Assembly (NCBI GenBank): GCA_902623075.1 | Contig: CACNSD010000002.1 | Location: 1-64,000 of the forward strand | Length of the DNA: 64,000 nt | Origin: an uncultured Pelagibacteraceae bacterium | GTDB taxonomy: Bacteria; Pseudomonadota; Alphaproteobacteria; Pelagibacterales; Pelagibacteraceae | Reading direction: 5' to 3' | Shown here: positions 43,106-51,855 of the stretch, piece by piece | Layout of the letters: each line of letters starts with the position of its first letter | How positions within the stretch are numbered: the stretch's first letter is position 1 | The notes under the pieces: generated by a model | Database searches by the model: none | Seen by the model: the letters and a program-made list of their open reading frames with translations, nothing else | What the model was told of the DNA's origin: nothing | Program-made: the position numbers and the translations under genes

Positions 43106-44389
43106 TTATTTTCTCCTTATTCGTTTTACTACAGATTGAGCGTGTCCAACCAACCCTTCGTAATTTGCAAGTGTTATAACTGATGGTCCGAGACTTTCAA
43201 TACCCTTTTTTGATAAGTTTATATATGAAATCCTTTTATAAAATTCATTTACACTTATACCACTTGAGTATTTTGCAGAACCATTAGTTGGCAACACATG
43301 GTTTGATCCAACATTATAATCAGTCATTGCCATCACTGCATATCTTCCTAAACATATTGATCCTGAATTTTTTATTTTTGGAACTAAGGATTTATAATTT
43401 TTAATATTTAATTCCAAATGTTCTGGTGCAATTTTATTTACAACACTTGTTATTTTAGCGTCTGAAGAAACATACATAAGAATTCCATTATTAATTAAAC
43501 TTCTTCTTGCAACAGAAGCTCTTGGAATTTCTTTTAATTGTTTAGTAATTTCAATTTTTACTTTATCTAGCAAATTTTTATCTTTTGAAATCAAAATACA
43601 TTGTGCAAGAATATCATGTTCAGCTTGTCCAATTAAATCACTTGCAACCCACTCAGGATTTGAAAACTTGTCACAAACTACAGTTACTTCTGAAGGACCT
43701 GCGGTCATACCTTCTATTCCAACAACACCAAAAACTTCTTTTTTTGCAGCTGCAACATAGGCATTTCCTGGACCAACTATTTTATGAACTTTTTTAATTT
43801 TTTTAGTCCCATAGGATACGGCTGCAATAGCAGAGGGGCCCCCGATAGAATAAATTTCTTTTATTTTGCATTTTTTTGCAGCGTATAATACGGCTGGATT
43901 TTGTTTTCCTTTATAGCCTGGATTAATCATAACTATTCTCTTAACGCCTGCAACAATTGCTGGAATAGCATTCATCAACACACTTGATGGGTATGAAGCA
44001 GTAGAACCAGGAACATAAATTGCAACAGATTCTAAAGGCACATATTTATATTCAAGTTTGTTTTTTAATTTATCTGTATAAGAAATATTTTTAAATTTTT
44101 GAAGTGAATGAAATTTATAAATTCTATTATAAGCCGTATCAATTGCTTTCTTTACTTTTTTATCAAGTGAATTTATAGATTTTTTTATTTGTCTTCTGCT
44201 TGGAATGATTATTTTATTTTGATTGAATCTTTTCTCGTATTTTAATAATGCTTTATCTCCATTTTTTTTAACATCTTTAATTATATTTGTTACAGAAACA
44301 GAGTCTGATTGAATTTTTTTTTTTCTCTGTAAAAGCAAATTCTCTAATAATTTATCAAAATTTTTACTTTTACTATTTAATATCTTCAT
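43106..44389 (-). CDS. hisD: Histidinol dehydrogenase
   Basis: Zinc enzyme that oxidises L-histidinol twice to histidine. Blocks: [39 protein letters not shown] (zinc and catalytic histidines), and [10 protein letters not shown]. The common IAGPSEVLV appears here as TAGPSEVTV. 427 residues is normal. It lies 2 nt after the DUF2948 gene and 2 nt before infA. murA-DUF2948-hisD-infA is a known alphaproteobacterial order. Confidence 0.95.
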   Translation of the reverse strand: MKILNSKSKNFDKLLENLLLQRKKKIQSDSVSVTNIIKDVKKNGDKALLKYEKRFNQNKIIIPSRRQIKKSINSLDKKVKKAIDTAYNRIYKFHSLQKFKNISYTDKLKNKLEYKYVPLESVAIYVPGSTASYPSSVLMNAIPAIVAGVKRIVMINPGYKGKQNPAVLYAAKKCKIKEIYSIGGPSAIAAVSYGTKKIKKVHKIVGPGNAYVAAAKKEVFGVVGIEGMTAGPSEVTVVCDKFSNPEWVASDLIGQAEHDILAQCILISKDKNLLDKVKIEITKQLKEIPRASVARRSLINNGILMYVSSDAKITSVVNKIAPEHLELNIKNYKSLVPKIKNSGSICLGRYAVMAMTDYNVGSNHVLPTNGSAKYSSGISVNEFYKRISYINLSKKGIESLGPSVITLANYEGLVGHAQSVVKRIRRK

Positions 44390-44391
44390 AA

Positions 44392-44784
44392 CTATTTAAT
44401 TTCACTTTGATCCTCTAATCTCGCTTCAATAGTTTCTGTAGTTAAAGCAATATGAGCATTATTATTAAAAAAAAGATTTATTTCATAAACATTATTATTT
44501 TTCAAATAATCTATGCCTATTAACTCTAAAACTGTTTCTTGACTTGATTGATCAATATTTTTTGATCTTACTTTATCAATAAAATCAAACCTACAAATAC
44601 TATTAATTTTTTTATCTTTTTGTTTATTTTCAACCTTGGTTCTTTCAATTGATAACAAAAAAACCTTATTAGATGCAAGATATTTAATATCAGCAATTTT
44701 AACTTTAGCCCCTGAGCTACAGACTGAAATCATTTGTAGGCCCTCTTGATCACTTGCTATTATTTTTGCTAAATATTTATTCAC
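44392..44784 (-). CDS. DUF2948 family protein
   Basis: 130 residues. The N-terminal LAKIIASDQEGLQMISVCSSGAKV and the central CRFDFIDKVRSKNID match the DUF2948 family, which sits between murA and hisD in many alphaproteobacteria. No catalytic motif or membrane segment is seen. The function is unknown. It overlaps murA by 1 nt and lies 2 nt before hisD. The identity rests largely on position plus these two blocks. Confidence 0.78.
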   Translation of the reverse strand: MNKYLAKIIASDQEGLQMISVCSSGAKVKIADIKYLASNKVFLLSIERTKVENKQKDKKINSICRFDFIDKVRSKNIDQSSQETVLELIGIDYLKNNNVYEINLFFNNNAHIALTTETIEARLEDQSEIK

Positions 44785-46043
44785 TATTTTAATCTTTTAA
44801 TTTTCACACCAATTTTTTTTAATTTATTTTCGATTTTTTCATAACCTCTATCTAAATGATAAATTCTATTAATATGAGATTTACCAATAGAAACTATAGC
44901 TGCTAAAACCAAAGCAACAGAGGCTCTTAAATCACTAGACATTAATTCGGCACCAACAAATTTAGTATTTCCCTCTATCGTAGCAGTATTATTTTTAATA
45001 TTTATTTTTGCTCCTAGTCTTTGCAATTCTGCGACATGCATAAATCTATTTTCAAAAATACTTTCGGTAATTGAACTTTTACCATTTGCTTTACACATTA
45101 AAACCATCAATTGTGCTTGAAGGTCTGTAGGAATGCCTGGAAACTCTTTTGTTTTAATGCTTTTTAACGATTTTATTTTTTCAGGTCCTTTAATTAAGAT
45201 TTTATTTTCACTAGTTTTGATCTTAGCACCAACTTTTTTTAGTAATTTAATTTCTGTACTGATAAATTTAGGATTTAAATTATTTATTTGTAAATTACCT
45301 TTTGTAAGTGTTGCAGCTACACAAAATGTACCAGCTTCTATTCTATCAGCCATTACAGAATATTCAGTTTCATCCAAAGCGTTTACACCCATAATTTTAC
45401 AAACTCTTCCAGCCCACTTTATTTTCGCACCAGCTTTATTTAAAAAATTTGTAAGATCTTTAATCTCAGGTTCTATTGCACAATTTTTTAAAACTGTTTT
45501 ACCTCTTGCCAAACATGCTGCTATTATGGAATTTTCAGTTGCTCCAACACTTATCTTTGGAAAATTTATGGTTGTTCCACTAAGTTTTCCTTTAGATTTT
45601 GCTAGAATATATCCATCACTTAATTTATATTTCATACCAAGTTTTTTTAATGCTGTTAGATGATAATTAACTGGTCTAGCGCCAATTAAGCATCCTCCAG
45701 GCAATGACGTTTTGGATTTATGGTACTTTGAAATAAGTGGACCCAAAACTAAAATTGAACCACGCATTGTTTTGACTAAAGAATAACTAGCAAAAGTTTT
45801 CATATTTTTATTATTTATAATTTTTGCTATTTTTTTATCTCGTGATAAAATTATTTTGGAACCAAGAGACTTTAATAAATTTAACATTGTGTTAATGTCC
45901 TTAACTCTTGGTAAATTTTTGATAATTACAGGTTTATCAAATAATAGTGTTGCAGCTAATATCGGTAGGGATGCATTCTTAGAACCTGAAATTGAAACAT
46001 TACCCTTGATTTTACAAGGGCCATTAATCAGAAATTTATCCAT
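44784..46043 (-). CDS. murA: UDP-N-acetylglucosamine 1-carboxyvinyltransferase
   Basis: First committed step of peptidoglycan synthesis. The N-terminal GNVSISGSKNASLPILAATL and the active-site loop LPGGCLIGARPVNYH with C118 are intact, so the family's cysteine is present and not the aspartate variant. GIPTDLQAQLMVL and HLDRGYEKIENKL are further blocks. 419 residues is normal. It lies 3 nt after dcd and overlaps the DUF2948 gene by 1 nt. The M23 peptidase at the start of the window acts on the same polymer. Confidence 0.96.
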   Translation of the reverse strand: MDKFLINGPCKIKGNVSISGSKNASLPILAATLLFDKPVIIKNLPRVKDINTMLNLLKSLGSKIILSRDKKIAKIINNKNMKTFASYSLVKTMRGSILVLGPLISKYHKSKTSLPGGCLIGARPVNYHLTALKKLGMKYKLSDGYILAKSKGKLSGTTINFPKISVGATENSIIAACLARGKTVLKNCAIEPEIKDLTNFLNKAGAKIKWAGRVCKIMGVNALDETEYSVMADRIEAGTFCVAATLTKGNLQINNLNPKFISTEIKLLKKVGAKIKTSENKILIKGPEKIKSLKSIKTKEFPGIPTDLQAQLMVLMCKANGKSSITESIFENRFMHVAELQRLGAKINIKNNTATIEGNTKFVGAELMSSDLRASVALVLAAIVSIGKSHINRIYHLDRGYEKIENKLKKIGVKIKRLK

Positions 46044-46046
46044 AAA

Positions 46047-46607
46047 TTACTTTTTAATCTTAGCAACTTGAATTGTAGTTTGGCCCTGATATTTACCGTT
46101 CTTTGATTTATAAGTTGTCTCTGGCTGAGTATCTGACTTGAAAAATAAAAATTGTGCAATTCCTTCATTTGAATAAATTTTTGCAGGATTGGGTGTTGTA
46201 TTGCTTAGCTCGATAACAATATTCCCCTCAAATTCATTTTCAATTGGCGTCACGTTACAAATAATTCCTGTCCTTGCATAAGTACTTTTTCCAACGCAAA
46301 TACATAAAACGTCTTTTGGTATTCTAAAATATTCTACTGTTTTAGCTAAAACGAATGAATTTGGCGGGATAATACAGTGTGGTCCTTTTCGTTCTATAAA
46401 GTTATCATCAGAAAAATTCTTTGGATCAACCAAAGAACTATTTACATTAGTAAAAATTCTATATTCATCAGAGATCCTTACATCATATCCCATACTACTC
46501 AATCCATAAGAAATTTTTCCTTCGGAAACTTGATGATCCAAAAATGGCTCTATCATATTTTGCTCTTTGCACATTTTTTTAATCCATGAATCAGGTTGAA
46601 TTGACAT
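46047..46607 (-). CDS. dcd: dCTP deaminase
   Basis: Deaminates dCTP to dUTP on the way to dTTP. Blocks: [28 protein letters not shown], and the catalytic region [21 protein letters not shown] and KYQGQ follow. 186 residues is normal. The ATG overlaps the stop of the 33-residue gene by one base (TAATG). A fused dUTPase activity is not indicated. Confidence 0.95.
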   Translation of the reverse strand: MSIQPDSWIKKMCKEQNMIEPFLDHQVSEGKISYGLSSMGYDVRISDEYRIFTNVNSSLVDPKNFSDDNFIERKGPHCIIPPNSFVLAKTVEYFRIPKDVLCICVGKSTYARTGIICNVTPIENEFEGNIVIELSNTTPNPAKIYSNEGIAQFLFFKSDTQPETTYKSKNGKYQGQTTIQVAKIKK

Positions 46608-46708
46608 TATTTATTTTTCTTTTTATTTTTTTTTTGGAAAATTTTTCTTTTCTTCAGATTTTTTCTAAGCGCCAAGCTTAAACGCTCATTTTTATCTTTT
46701 GAACTCAT
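46607..46708 (-). CDS. 33-residue basic protein in the dcd-murA chain
   Basis: ATG 46708 to TAA 46607. The product starts [18 protein letters not shown] and continues with a tail made almost only of Lys, Asn and Gln. Evidence that it is a gene: the ATG overlaps the preceding stop as ATGA and the TAA overlaps the dcd ATG as TAATG, a perfect double coupling. The first 22 residues look like an amphipathic helix with an ERLxxALRxNLxxRK pattern. From memory, short basic proteins with a similar pattern occur in other alphaproteobacteria, but I cannot confirm this. No function can be named. Confidence 0.68.
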   Translation of the reverse strand: MSSKDKNERLSLALRKNLKKRKIFQKKNKKKNK

Positions 46709-46905
46709 TCTTTATTTGGGTTAGTCAGGAAATCTAAAGAAATTGGTTTATTAGGATCTAATGCGGCTGTTTTTTTCTCTTCTTTTTTTGGGCCTTCTTT
46801 AGCTAATCGTTTAGCTTTTTTTTCAGCAAGCTTTCTCTCTCTTTTAGCTTGCTTTTCCATAAGCTTATTGCCTTTGGTTGATTTATAATCGTAATGAATT
46901 CCCAT
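46705..46905 (-). CDS. 66-residue lysine-rich hypothetical protein
   Basis: ATG 46905 gives 66 residues; an internal ATG at 46860 would give 51. After a short head (GIHYDYKSTKGNK) comes a charged helix, KQAKRERKLAEKKAKRLAKE, then a linker and the C-terminal block DPNKPISLDFLTNP. No membrane segment is seen. Its stop overlaps the start of the 33-residue gene by 4 nt. It is the first gene of the leftward chain to infA, back-to-back with tRNA-Thr across 100 nt. I do not recognise the family. Confidence 0.65.
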   Translation of the reverse strand: MGIHYDYKSTKGNKLMEKQAKRERKLAEKKAKRLAKEGPKKEEKKTAALDPNKPISLDFLTNPNKE

Positions 46906-46960
46906 AACATTTTCCTAAAATAGATATAAATCATATTCATCAAAAAATTAAGGCAATAAT

Positions 46961-46990
46961 TTGAAAAAAATGCTTTATTATCAATAAAAT
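46961..46990 (+). promoter_or_regulatory. Candidate promoter of tRNA-Thr
   Basis: TTGAAA (46961-46966), 18-nt spacer, TAAAAT (46985-46990). Initiation near 46997 would give a tRNA precursor with about 9 extra 5' nucleotides. Position and hexamers fit a stable-RNA promoter. Confidence 0.5.
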
Positions 46991-47005
46991 ACAATTTGTC
47001 TCTAA

Positions 47006-47079
47006 GCTCCTGTAGTTAAATGGTATAACAAGTCATTGGTAATGACTAGTTCCCTGGTCAGTACAGGGTGGGAGCACCA
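47006..47079 (+). tRNA. tRNA-Thr (GGT) with an atypical T-loop
   Basis: 74 nt with encoded CCA. Acceptor GCTCCTG/TGGGAGC (two G-U pairs), D-stem GTTA/TAAC, anticodon stem AGTCA/TGACT with loop TTGGTAA (anticodon GGT), T-stem CCCTG/CAGGG. The T-loop reads GTCAGTA; the normal form is TTCRANY, so both T54 and A58, which normally form a reverse-Hoogsteen pair, are G. Bases T55 and C56 are kept. The convergent TVP38 gene ends at the next base, so there is no space for a terminator. Confidence 0.92.
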
Positions 47080-47802
47080 TTAATCCTTAAAAAAGATTTT
47101 TCTTAAAATAATTGTTGTCAAAACTAACGCAAAAAAAGCAAGCAGTGGGATATATATTTCTCTTGAAAATATAATATCTGTAATACCGGGAACTTTTATA
47201 TTTGAATCTATAATTTTCTCTATACCGCTACCTATTGAGGAAATTAAAAAAACTCCTGGTGCAACTCCTAACAGTGTTGAAAAGAAATAATTTTTTAGTT
47301 TTACATCAAAAAGTGTTGGTAAAAGACATTGAATTTGCCAAGGAATTCCTCCAACTAAGCGATAGATCAACAAGTAAATAAATTCTGATTTTTTAAATTT
47401 AAATTCTAGATTTTTATATTTGTTTAAAAATTTTTCTCTTATAAATTTTTTTAAAAAATAATTTCCAAAAATATAAAGAAATGTTGCACCAATAGTCAAA
47501 CCAAAAACTACAATAATTGTTCCTATCCATTTTCCAAAAATAAAACCCCCTATTAAGATTACTGGAGATCCAAAACCTAAAAAAGGGAAAACCCATAATA
47601 TTGTTAATATCAAGAAAGAAATTGAGACCAAAAATAAATTAGATTTTTTGAGCCCTATAAAATATGATCTGTTATCTCTTAGAAAATCATAAGAAGTAAT
47701 TTCTGAAAGGCTAAACTTTGAAAAAAAAAAATACAAAAATAAGCAAACAATTAATAGATAAGATAAGCCAATAAATAATTTAATTTTTTTTGTATTTTCC
47801 AT
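47080..47802 (-). CDS. TVP38/TMEM64 family membrane protein
   Basis: 240 residues with about six hydrophobic segments: residues 8-27, 55-75, 80-102, a re-entrant-like stretch, 160-180 and 210-235. The SNARE-associated (DedA/VTT) core is visible as FPFLGFGSPVILIGGFIFG and YRLVGGIPWQIQCLLPTL. Related proteins act as lipid scramblases or transporters in the inner membrane; the role here is inferred only from family. Its stop abuts the 3' end of tRNA-Thr. The 98-nt gap to rpmH on the other side holds both promoters. Confidence 0.88.
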   Translation of the reverse strand: MENTKKIKLFIGLSYLLIVCLFLYFFFSKFSLSEITSYDFLRDNRSYFIGLKKSNLFLVSISFLILTILWVFPFLGFGSPVILIGGFIFGKWIGTIIVVFGLTIGATFLYIFGNYFLKKFIREKFLNKYKNLEFKFKKSEFIYLLIYRLVGGIPWQIQCLLPTLFDVKLKNYFFSTLLGVAPGVFLISSIGSGIEKIIDSNIKVPGITDIIFSREIYIPLLAFFALVLTTIILRKIFFKD

Positions 47803-47834
47803 GATTCCTCCTATTTTAATGCTTAATCTTCTAT

Positions 47835-47862
47835 TTGCTATTTTAATTATTACTAATATAAA
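47835..47862 (+). promoter_or_regulatory. Candidate promoter of rpmH-rnpA-yidD-yidC
   Basis: TTGCTA (47835-47840), 16-nt spacer, TATAAA (47857-47862). Initiation near 47869 gives a leader of about 32 nt to rpmH, without a clear Shine-Dalgarno sequence. Four genes downstream are nearly contiguous. Confidence 0.55.
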
Positions 47863-47900
47863 GGGGCAAAAATTATAAAAAAACTATATCAAATCTATTT

Positions 47901-48041
47901 ATGAAAAGAACCTATCAACCCTCAAATAAAAAAAGAGCTCGAAAACATGGCTTTCGTTCAAAAATGAAAACTAAAGGTGGTAAAAAACTTTTGGCTAGAA
48001 GAAGAGCAAGAGGAAGAAAATCACTAACTGTTTCAGTATAG
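47901..48041 (+). CDS. rpmH: 50S ribosomal protein L34
   Basis: 46 residues, starting [18 protein letters not shown] and continuing with [21 protein letters not shown], the L34 signature. The C-terminus ends KSLTVSV, as in alphaproteobacteria. It is the first gene of the conserved rpmH-rnpA-yidD-yidC run, 4 nt before rnpA. In many bacteria rpmH lies near dnaA/oriC; no dnaA or DnaA-box cluster is seen here. Confidence 0.97.
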   Translation: MKRTYQPSNKKRARKHGFRSKMKTKGGKKLLARRRARGRKSLTVSV

Positions 48042-48045
48042 AATA

Positions 48046-48387
48046 ATGAAAAGCAAAATACTTGCTCTTTCAAAAAACGAAGAATTTAAAAATTTACTTA
48101 AACAAAAAAAGATTACCAATAAATACGTAAGTATTTTTTTTGGAAAATTATTAAATAAAGATAAAAAAAGACTAAATATCAGTTTTGTGACTAAAAAAAA
48201 AATTGGTAATGCAGTAAAGAGGAATAAAATTAAAAGAAGATTAAGAAACATCATGAATGAAGCTGTTAAAAAAATAGAGATAAACTTTGATTATTCATTT
48301 CTTGTTATAGCTAAGTCTTCTATGCTAAATAATGAGTACAAAATTATAAAAGAAACTCTTTTTCAAGATTTTGAAAAAATAAAATAA
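48046..48387 (+). CDS. rnpA: Ribonuclease P protein component
   Basis: Protein cofactor of RNase P, which makes tRNA 5' ends. The RNR-like basic motif is seen as [23 protein letters not shown], preceded by the aromatic RNA-binding strand. 113 residues is normal. The stop overlaps the yidD ATG by one base. It serves the three tRNAs in this window, including tRNA-His, where RNase P must leave no extra G-1. Confidence 0.94.
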   Translation: MKSKILALSKNEEFKNLLKQKKITNKYVSIFFGKLLNKDKKRLNISFVTKKKIGNAVKRNKIKRRLRNIMNEAVKKIEINFDYSFLVIAKSSMLNNEYKIIKETLFQDFEKIK

Positions 48388-48638
48388 TGAATATATTTAC
48401 TTTAATTTTAATTAAATTTATCAAAGCCTATAAATATTTGATTAGTCCATTATTGGGTCATTCTTGTAGATATTTGCCAACATGTTCTGAATACAGCATA
48501 GATGCTTTAAAAGAATATGGTTTTTTTAAAGGTTTATTAATTAGTATAAAAAGAATTTTATCCTGCCATCCAATAAAATTTTTAGGGGGTGGCGAAGGGT
48601 TTGATCCAGTTAAAAAAGAAATGAAGGATAATAAATAA
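48387..48638 (+). CDS. yidD: Membrane protein insertion efficiency factor YidD
   Basis: 83 residues with the conserved three-cysteine core [21 protein letters not shown] and [19 protein letters not shown]. An amphipathic N-terminal helix ([17 protein letters not shown]) would attach it to the inner face of the membrane. It assists YidC/Sec insertion. Overlaps rnpA and yidC by one base each, so the three are tightly coupled. Confidence 0.95.
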   Translation: MNIFTLILIKFIKAYKYLISPLLGHSCRYLPTCSEYSIDALKEYGFFKGLLISIKRILSCHPIKFLGGGEGFDPVKKEMKDNK

Positions 48639-50317
48639 TGGAAACTAGAAATATAATTGCTGCTATAAGTTTATCAGCTGCTGTAATTATATTATACTCG
48701 CTATTTTTCGCACCACCTCCCGTAACAAAAGATAATTTAACTAAAAAAACTAAGACTGAGCAGAATTCAGACGCACCTAGTCTTGATCAAAAAGAAAACG
48801 TAGCTGAAATTTCAAGAGAAGAAGCGTTACAACAAAGTGAAAGAATTCAATTTGAGAACCAAAGTATTATCGGATCTATTTCATTACAAGGTGCCGCAAT
48901 AGATGATCTAACTTTCAAAGAATATAATGTAAGTTTAGAAAGCGATGAAAAAGTAAAATTTCTCGCACCACGAAGCTCTAAACAAGGCTACATAATAGAA
49001 AGTGGTTTTATAACTAACGATAAAAATATCGATATACCAAATGCAGATTCAATTTGGTCAGTTTCTGGAAATAAAAAATTAACTGATCAATCTCCTATAA
49101 AACTAAGTTGGACAAATGATCAAGGCATCACTTTTGAAAAAGAAATTGCTTTAGATGATAAGTTTTTATTCACAATAAAACAAAGAGTTATAAATTCTAC
49201 AGATAAAAACTATGACTTCTATTCTTATGGACAAATTATAAGAAATCAAATCCCAGAAGGTTTAACCGATTTTTATATTCTTCATGAAGGCCCTATCGCT
49301 ACATTAGACGAAGAATTAATTGAGGAAGATTATGACGATATTGAAGAGAAAAAATTCTCAAGAACTGCCCAAAAAGGATGGTTAGGTATAGGAGATAAAT
49401 ATTACATATCAACTTTAATCCCACCAAGAGAAAAAGAATTTAAAACTACTATGGATTACAAAAACAAGTACAGAATAAACTTTGTTACAACTGAACCATT
49501 AGAGTTAATTGGAAACTCCTCTATAGAAGAAAACTTGCAAGTAATAGTTGCTGCAAAAAGAGTTGATGTGATTGATGGGTACGCAGAATCATTAAAAATT
49601 GATAAATTTGATCTTACGATAGATTGGGGATTTTTGTACTTTTTAACACGTCCTCTGTTCACTGCTTTAGAATATTTCTTTAAAATATTTGGTAATTATG
49701 GATTGGCAATTATTGCTGTTACTGTTTGTATTCGTGTAGCATTTTTTCCACTTGCTAATTTTTCCTTCAGAAGCATGGCTAAAATGAAAGCTCTGCAGCC
49801 TGAGATGACAAGACTTAAGGAAGTACACAAAGATGACAAAATGAAACTACAACAAGCAATGATGGCTCTATATAAAAAAGAAAAAGTAAACCCCATGTCT
49901 GGATGTTTGCCTATTCTAATTCAAATACCAGTATTTTTTGCTTTGTATAAAGTTTTATTTGTAACTATAGAAATGCGTCATATGCCTTTTTATGGTTGGA
50001 TCCAAGATTTAAGTGCTAAGGATCCCACTTCTATATTTAATTTATTTGGATTGTTTCCATATGACGTACCTTCTTTCCTTGTTATTGGAGCATGGCCAGT
50101 TGCTATGGGAGTATCAATGTGGGTGCAACAGAAGTTAAATCCAGCTCCAACAGATCCAATGCAAGCAAAAATATTTATGTTCTTCCCTTTATTTTTAACA
50201 GTAATTCTTGCACCATTTCCAAGTGGATTAGTAATTTATTGGACAGTTAATAATATTTTAACAATGGCTCAGCAGGTTGTAATAATGAAACGTACAACAG
50301 TTAAAACTGTTACCTAA
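48638..50317 (+). CDS. yidC: Membrane protein insertase YidC
   Basis: Inserts inner-membrane proteins alone or with SecYEG. It has an N-terminal membrane segment (about residues 5-24), a large periplasmic beta-sandwich (about 60-330, with AQKGWLGIGDKYY) and five C-terminal helices. FFPLANFSFRSMAKMKALQPE and MSGCLPILIQIPVFFALYKVL are the hallmark hairpin and helix. FPSGLVIYWTVNNILTMAQQ ends the core. 559 residues is normal. In many alphaproteobacteria engB follows; here argB comes next after 17 nt. Confidence 0.97.
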   Translation: METRNIIAAISLSAAVIILYSLFFAPPPVTKDNLTKKTKTEQNSDAPSLDQKENVAEISREEALQQSERIQFENQSIIGSISLQGAAIDDLTFKEYNVSLESDEKVKFLAPRSSKQGYIIESGFITNDKNIDIPNADSIWSVSGNKKLTDQSPIKLSWTNDQGITFEKEIALDDKFLFTIKQRVINSTDKNYDFYSYGQIIRNQIPEGLTDFYILHEGPIATLDEELIEEDYDDIEEKKFSRTAQKGWLGIGDKYYISTLIPPREKEFKTTMDYKNKYRINFVTTEPLELIGNSSIEENLQVIVAAKRVDVIDGYAESLKIDKFDLTIDWGFLYFLTRPLFTALEYFFKIFGNYGLAIIAVTVCIRVAFFPLANFSFRSMAKMKALQPEMTRLKEVHKDDKMKLQQAMMALYKKEKVNPMSGCLPILIQIPVFFALYKVLFVTIEMRHMPFYGWIQDLSAKDPTSIFNLFGLFPYDVPSFLVIGAWPVAMGVSMWVQQKLNPAPTDPMQAKIFMFFPLFLTVILAPFPSGLVIYWTVNNILTMAQQVVIMKRTTVKTVT

Positions 50318-50334
50318 TAATTTAAAAATAAAAA

Positions 50335-51183
50335 ATGAACCTTGAAAAAATATTACCTAAAGATGGGCCACCATTAAATGAAGTAACGAAATACATTGCA
50401 AAATACAAAAATGATTTAATAGTAATTAAATACGGCGGAAACGTTTTAATTGATAGAAACATATTTAATAACTTTATAACTGATCTTAGTATTTTGAATA
50501 AATTGGGCCTTGCAACCGTAGTAATTCATGGTGGTGGACCTAGAATTAAAAGAGAACTAGAAAAATCGAATATTCAATCAAAATTTATAAGAGGACTAAG
50601 AGTAACTGATAAAAATATAATTAATATTGTTGAAAAAGTTTTGATTGATTTTAATGATGATATTGTTAATTCCTTGAAAGACAAAGGAACAAATGCGATT
50701 TCTATTCATACAAAAAAAAACAATGTTATAAAAACTCTACCAGAAACAAAAGATCTAGGATTTGTAGGAATACCAAATGAGATAAATAATGAACAAATAT
50801 TAAATACAATTAGACAAAATAAAATTCCTATAATTTCACCATTAGGTTTAGGTGAAAAAAATCAAACGTATAATATTAATGCCGACACTGCTGCCATGGC
50901 CATAGCAAAATCTTTAAAATCTAGAAGACTATTGTTAATGACGAATGTTGATGGTGTTTTGGATAAGAATAAAAAATTAATAGAGGAAATATCTTCATCT
51001 GAGGTTCTGGAAATGATTAAAGATGAAACTATTACAGAAGGTATGATACCTAAAATTAATGCTTGTATAGATGCGGTAAATAATGGTGTTAAAGCAGTCG
51101 GAATAATTAATGGCACAAAGTCACATTCTTGTTTATGGGAAATTTTTTCTGATAAAGGCTCTGGAACTTTAATAAGACAATGA
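50335..51183 (+). CDS. argB: Acetylglutamate kinase
   Basis: Second step of arginine synthesis. The N-terminal IVIKYGGNVLID, phosphate loop VVIHGGGPRIKREL, NINADTAAMAIAKSL and EGMIPKINACIDAV are typical. The 282-residue form has an N-terminal helix of the kind found in arginine-inhibited enzymes. It overlaps the next gene by 4 nt. Its pathway partner argJ makes the acetylglutamate. Confidence 0.95.
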   Translation: MNLEKILPKDGPPLNEVTKYIAKYKNDLIVIKYGGNVLIDRNIFNNFITDLSILNKLGLATVVIHGGGPRIKRELEKSNIQSKFIRGLRVTDKNIINIVEKVLIDFNDDIVNSLKDKGTNAISIHTKKNNVIKTLPETKDLGFVGIPNEINNEQILNTIRQNKIPIISPLGLGEKNQTYNINADTAAMAIAKSLKSRRLLLMTNVDGVLDKNKKLIEEISSSEVLEMIKDETITEGMIPKINACIDAVNNGVKAVGIINGTKSHSCLWEIFSDKGSGTLIRQ

Positions 51184-51851
51184 AAGAATTAAAGAATATC
51201 AAAAATATATTATTCGATTGTGATGGGGTGCTCTACAGTGATCTTAAAGGCGTATTTGGTCAAGTAAGTAAAAAAATGACTCAATATATTTCAAAAAAAC
51301 TTAATATAGATTTACAAAAAGCAAAGGAATTACAAACAAATTATTTTCATAAGTATAATACAAGCCTTAACGGTTTAATGATACATCACGATATACCTCC
51401 AAGAGAATTTTTAGACTACGTTCATGATATTAACTTAGATTTTTTAGAGAAAGACATTATTTTAAGGAATGAGTTAGAAAATATAAATCTTAAAAAATTT
51501 ATATTTACAAATGGTAGTAAGGAACATGTTAAAAATATTACTAGTCACTTAGGAATAGATGATCAATTCGATGGAGTATTTGATATTATTGATGCTGAAT
51601 ACAGTCCAAAACCTGAGGCAAAAACATTTGATCTAATGGTTAAAAAATTTCAAATCGATCCAACTGAAACCCTTTATATTGAGGATATCGCAAAAAACTT
51701 ATCCATAGGAAAAGAAAGAGGAGCAAAAACAGTTTGGTTAATCAATAATGAATACTGGGGGAAAAAAGAGTCTGAGGAAGAATATATTGATTACAAAATA
51801 GAAAATCTTTCTTTATTTTTAAAAGAAATAAGGATATTAAAAAACTCATAA
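51180..51851 (+). CDS. HAD-family phosphatase, pyrimidine 5'-nucleotidase (SDT1)-like
   Basis: 223 residues. HAD motif I is FDCDGVLYSDL, motif II FTNGSKEH, motif III PKPEAKTFD and motif IV YIEDIAKNL. The helical cap with FHKYNTSLNGLM is like the SDT1/Pyr5 nucleotidase group that removes phosphate from UMP/CMP. In alphaproteobacteria such a gene is often found between argB and dapD, as here (4-nt overlap and 4-nt gap). The substrate is not proven by sequence. Confidence 0.85.
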   Translation: MKELKNIKNILFDCDGVLYSDLKGVFGQVSKKMTQYISKKLNIDLQKAKELQTNYFHKYNTSLNGLMIHHDIPPREFLDYVHDINLDFLEKDIILRNELENINLKKFIFTNGSKEHVKNITSHLGIDDQFDGVFDIIDAEYSPKPEAKTFDLMVKKFQIDPTETLYIEDIAKNLSIGKERGAKTVWLINNEYWGKKESEEEYIDYKIENLSLFLKEIRILKNS

Positions 51852-51855
51852 AATT

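Noticed and set aside
45133-45663. A long open frame (176 codons) on the plus strand inside murA
   Set aside because: It is antisense to a gene with full MurA motifs, has a composition that mirrors murA, and no family similarity. AT-rich codon use leaves the opposite strand open by chance.
47901-48041. Origin of replication near rpmH
   Set aside because: rpmH often neighbours dnaA/oriC, but no dnaA gene or cluster of TTATNCACA boxes is seen around it.
50318-50334. Loss of engB between yidC and argB as a lineage event
   Set aside because: The gene is absent here, but the window cannot show whether it lies elsewhere in the genome, so nothing can be claimed.
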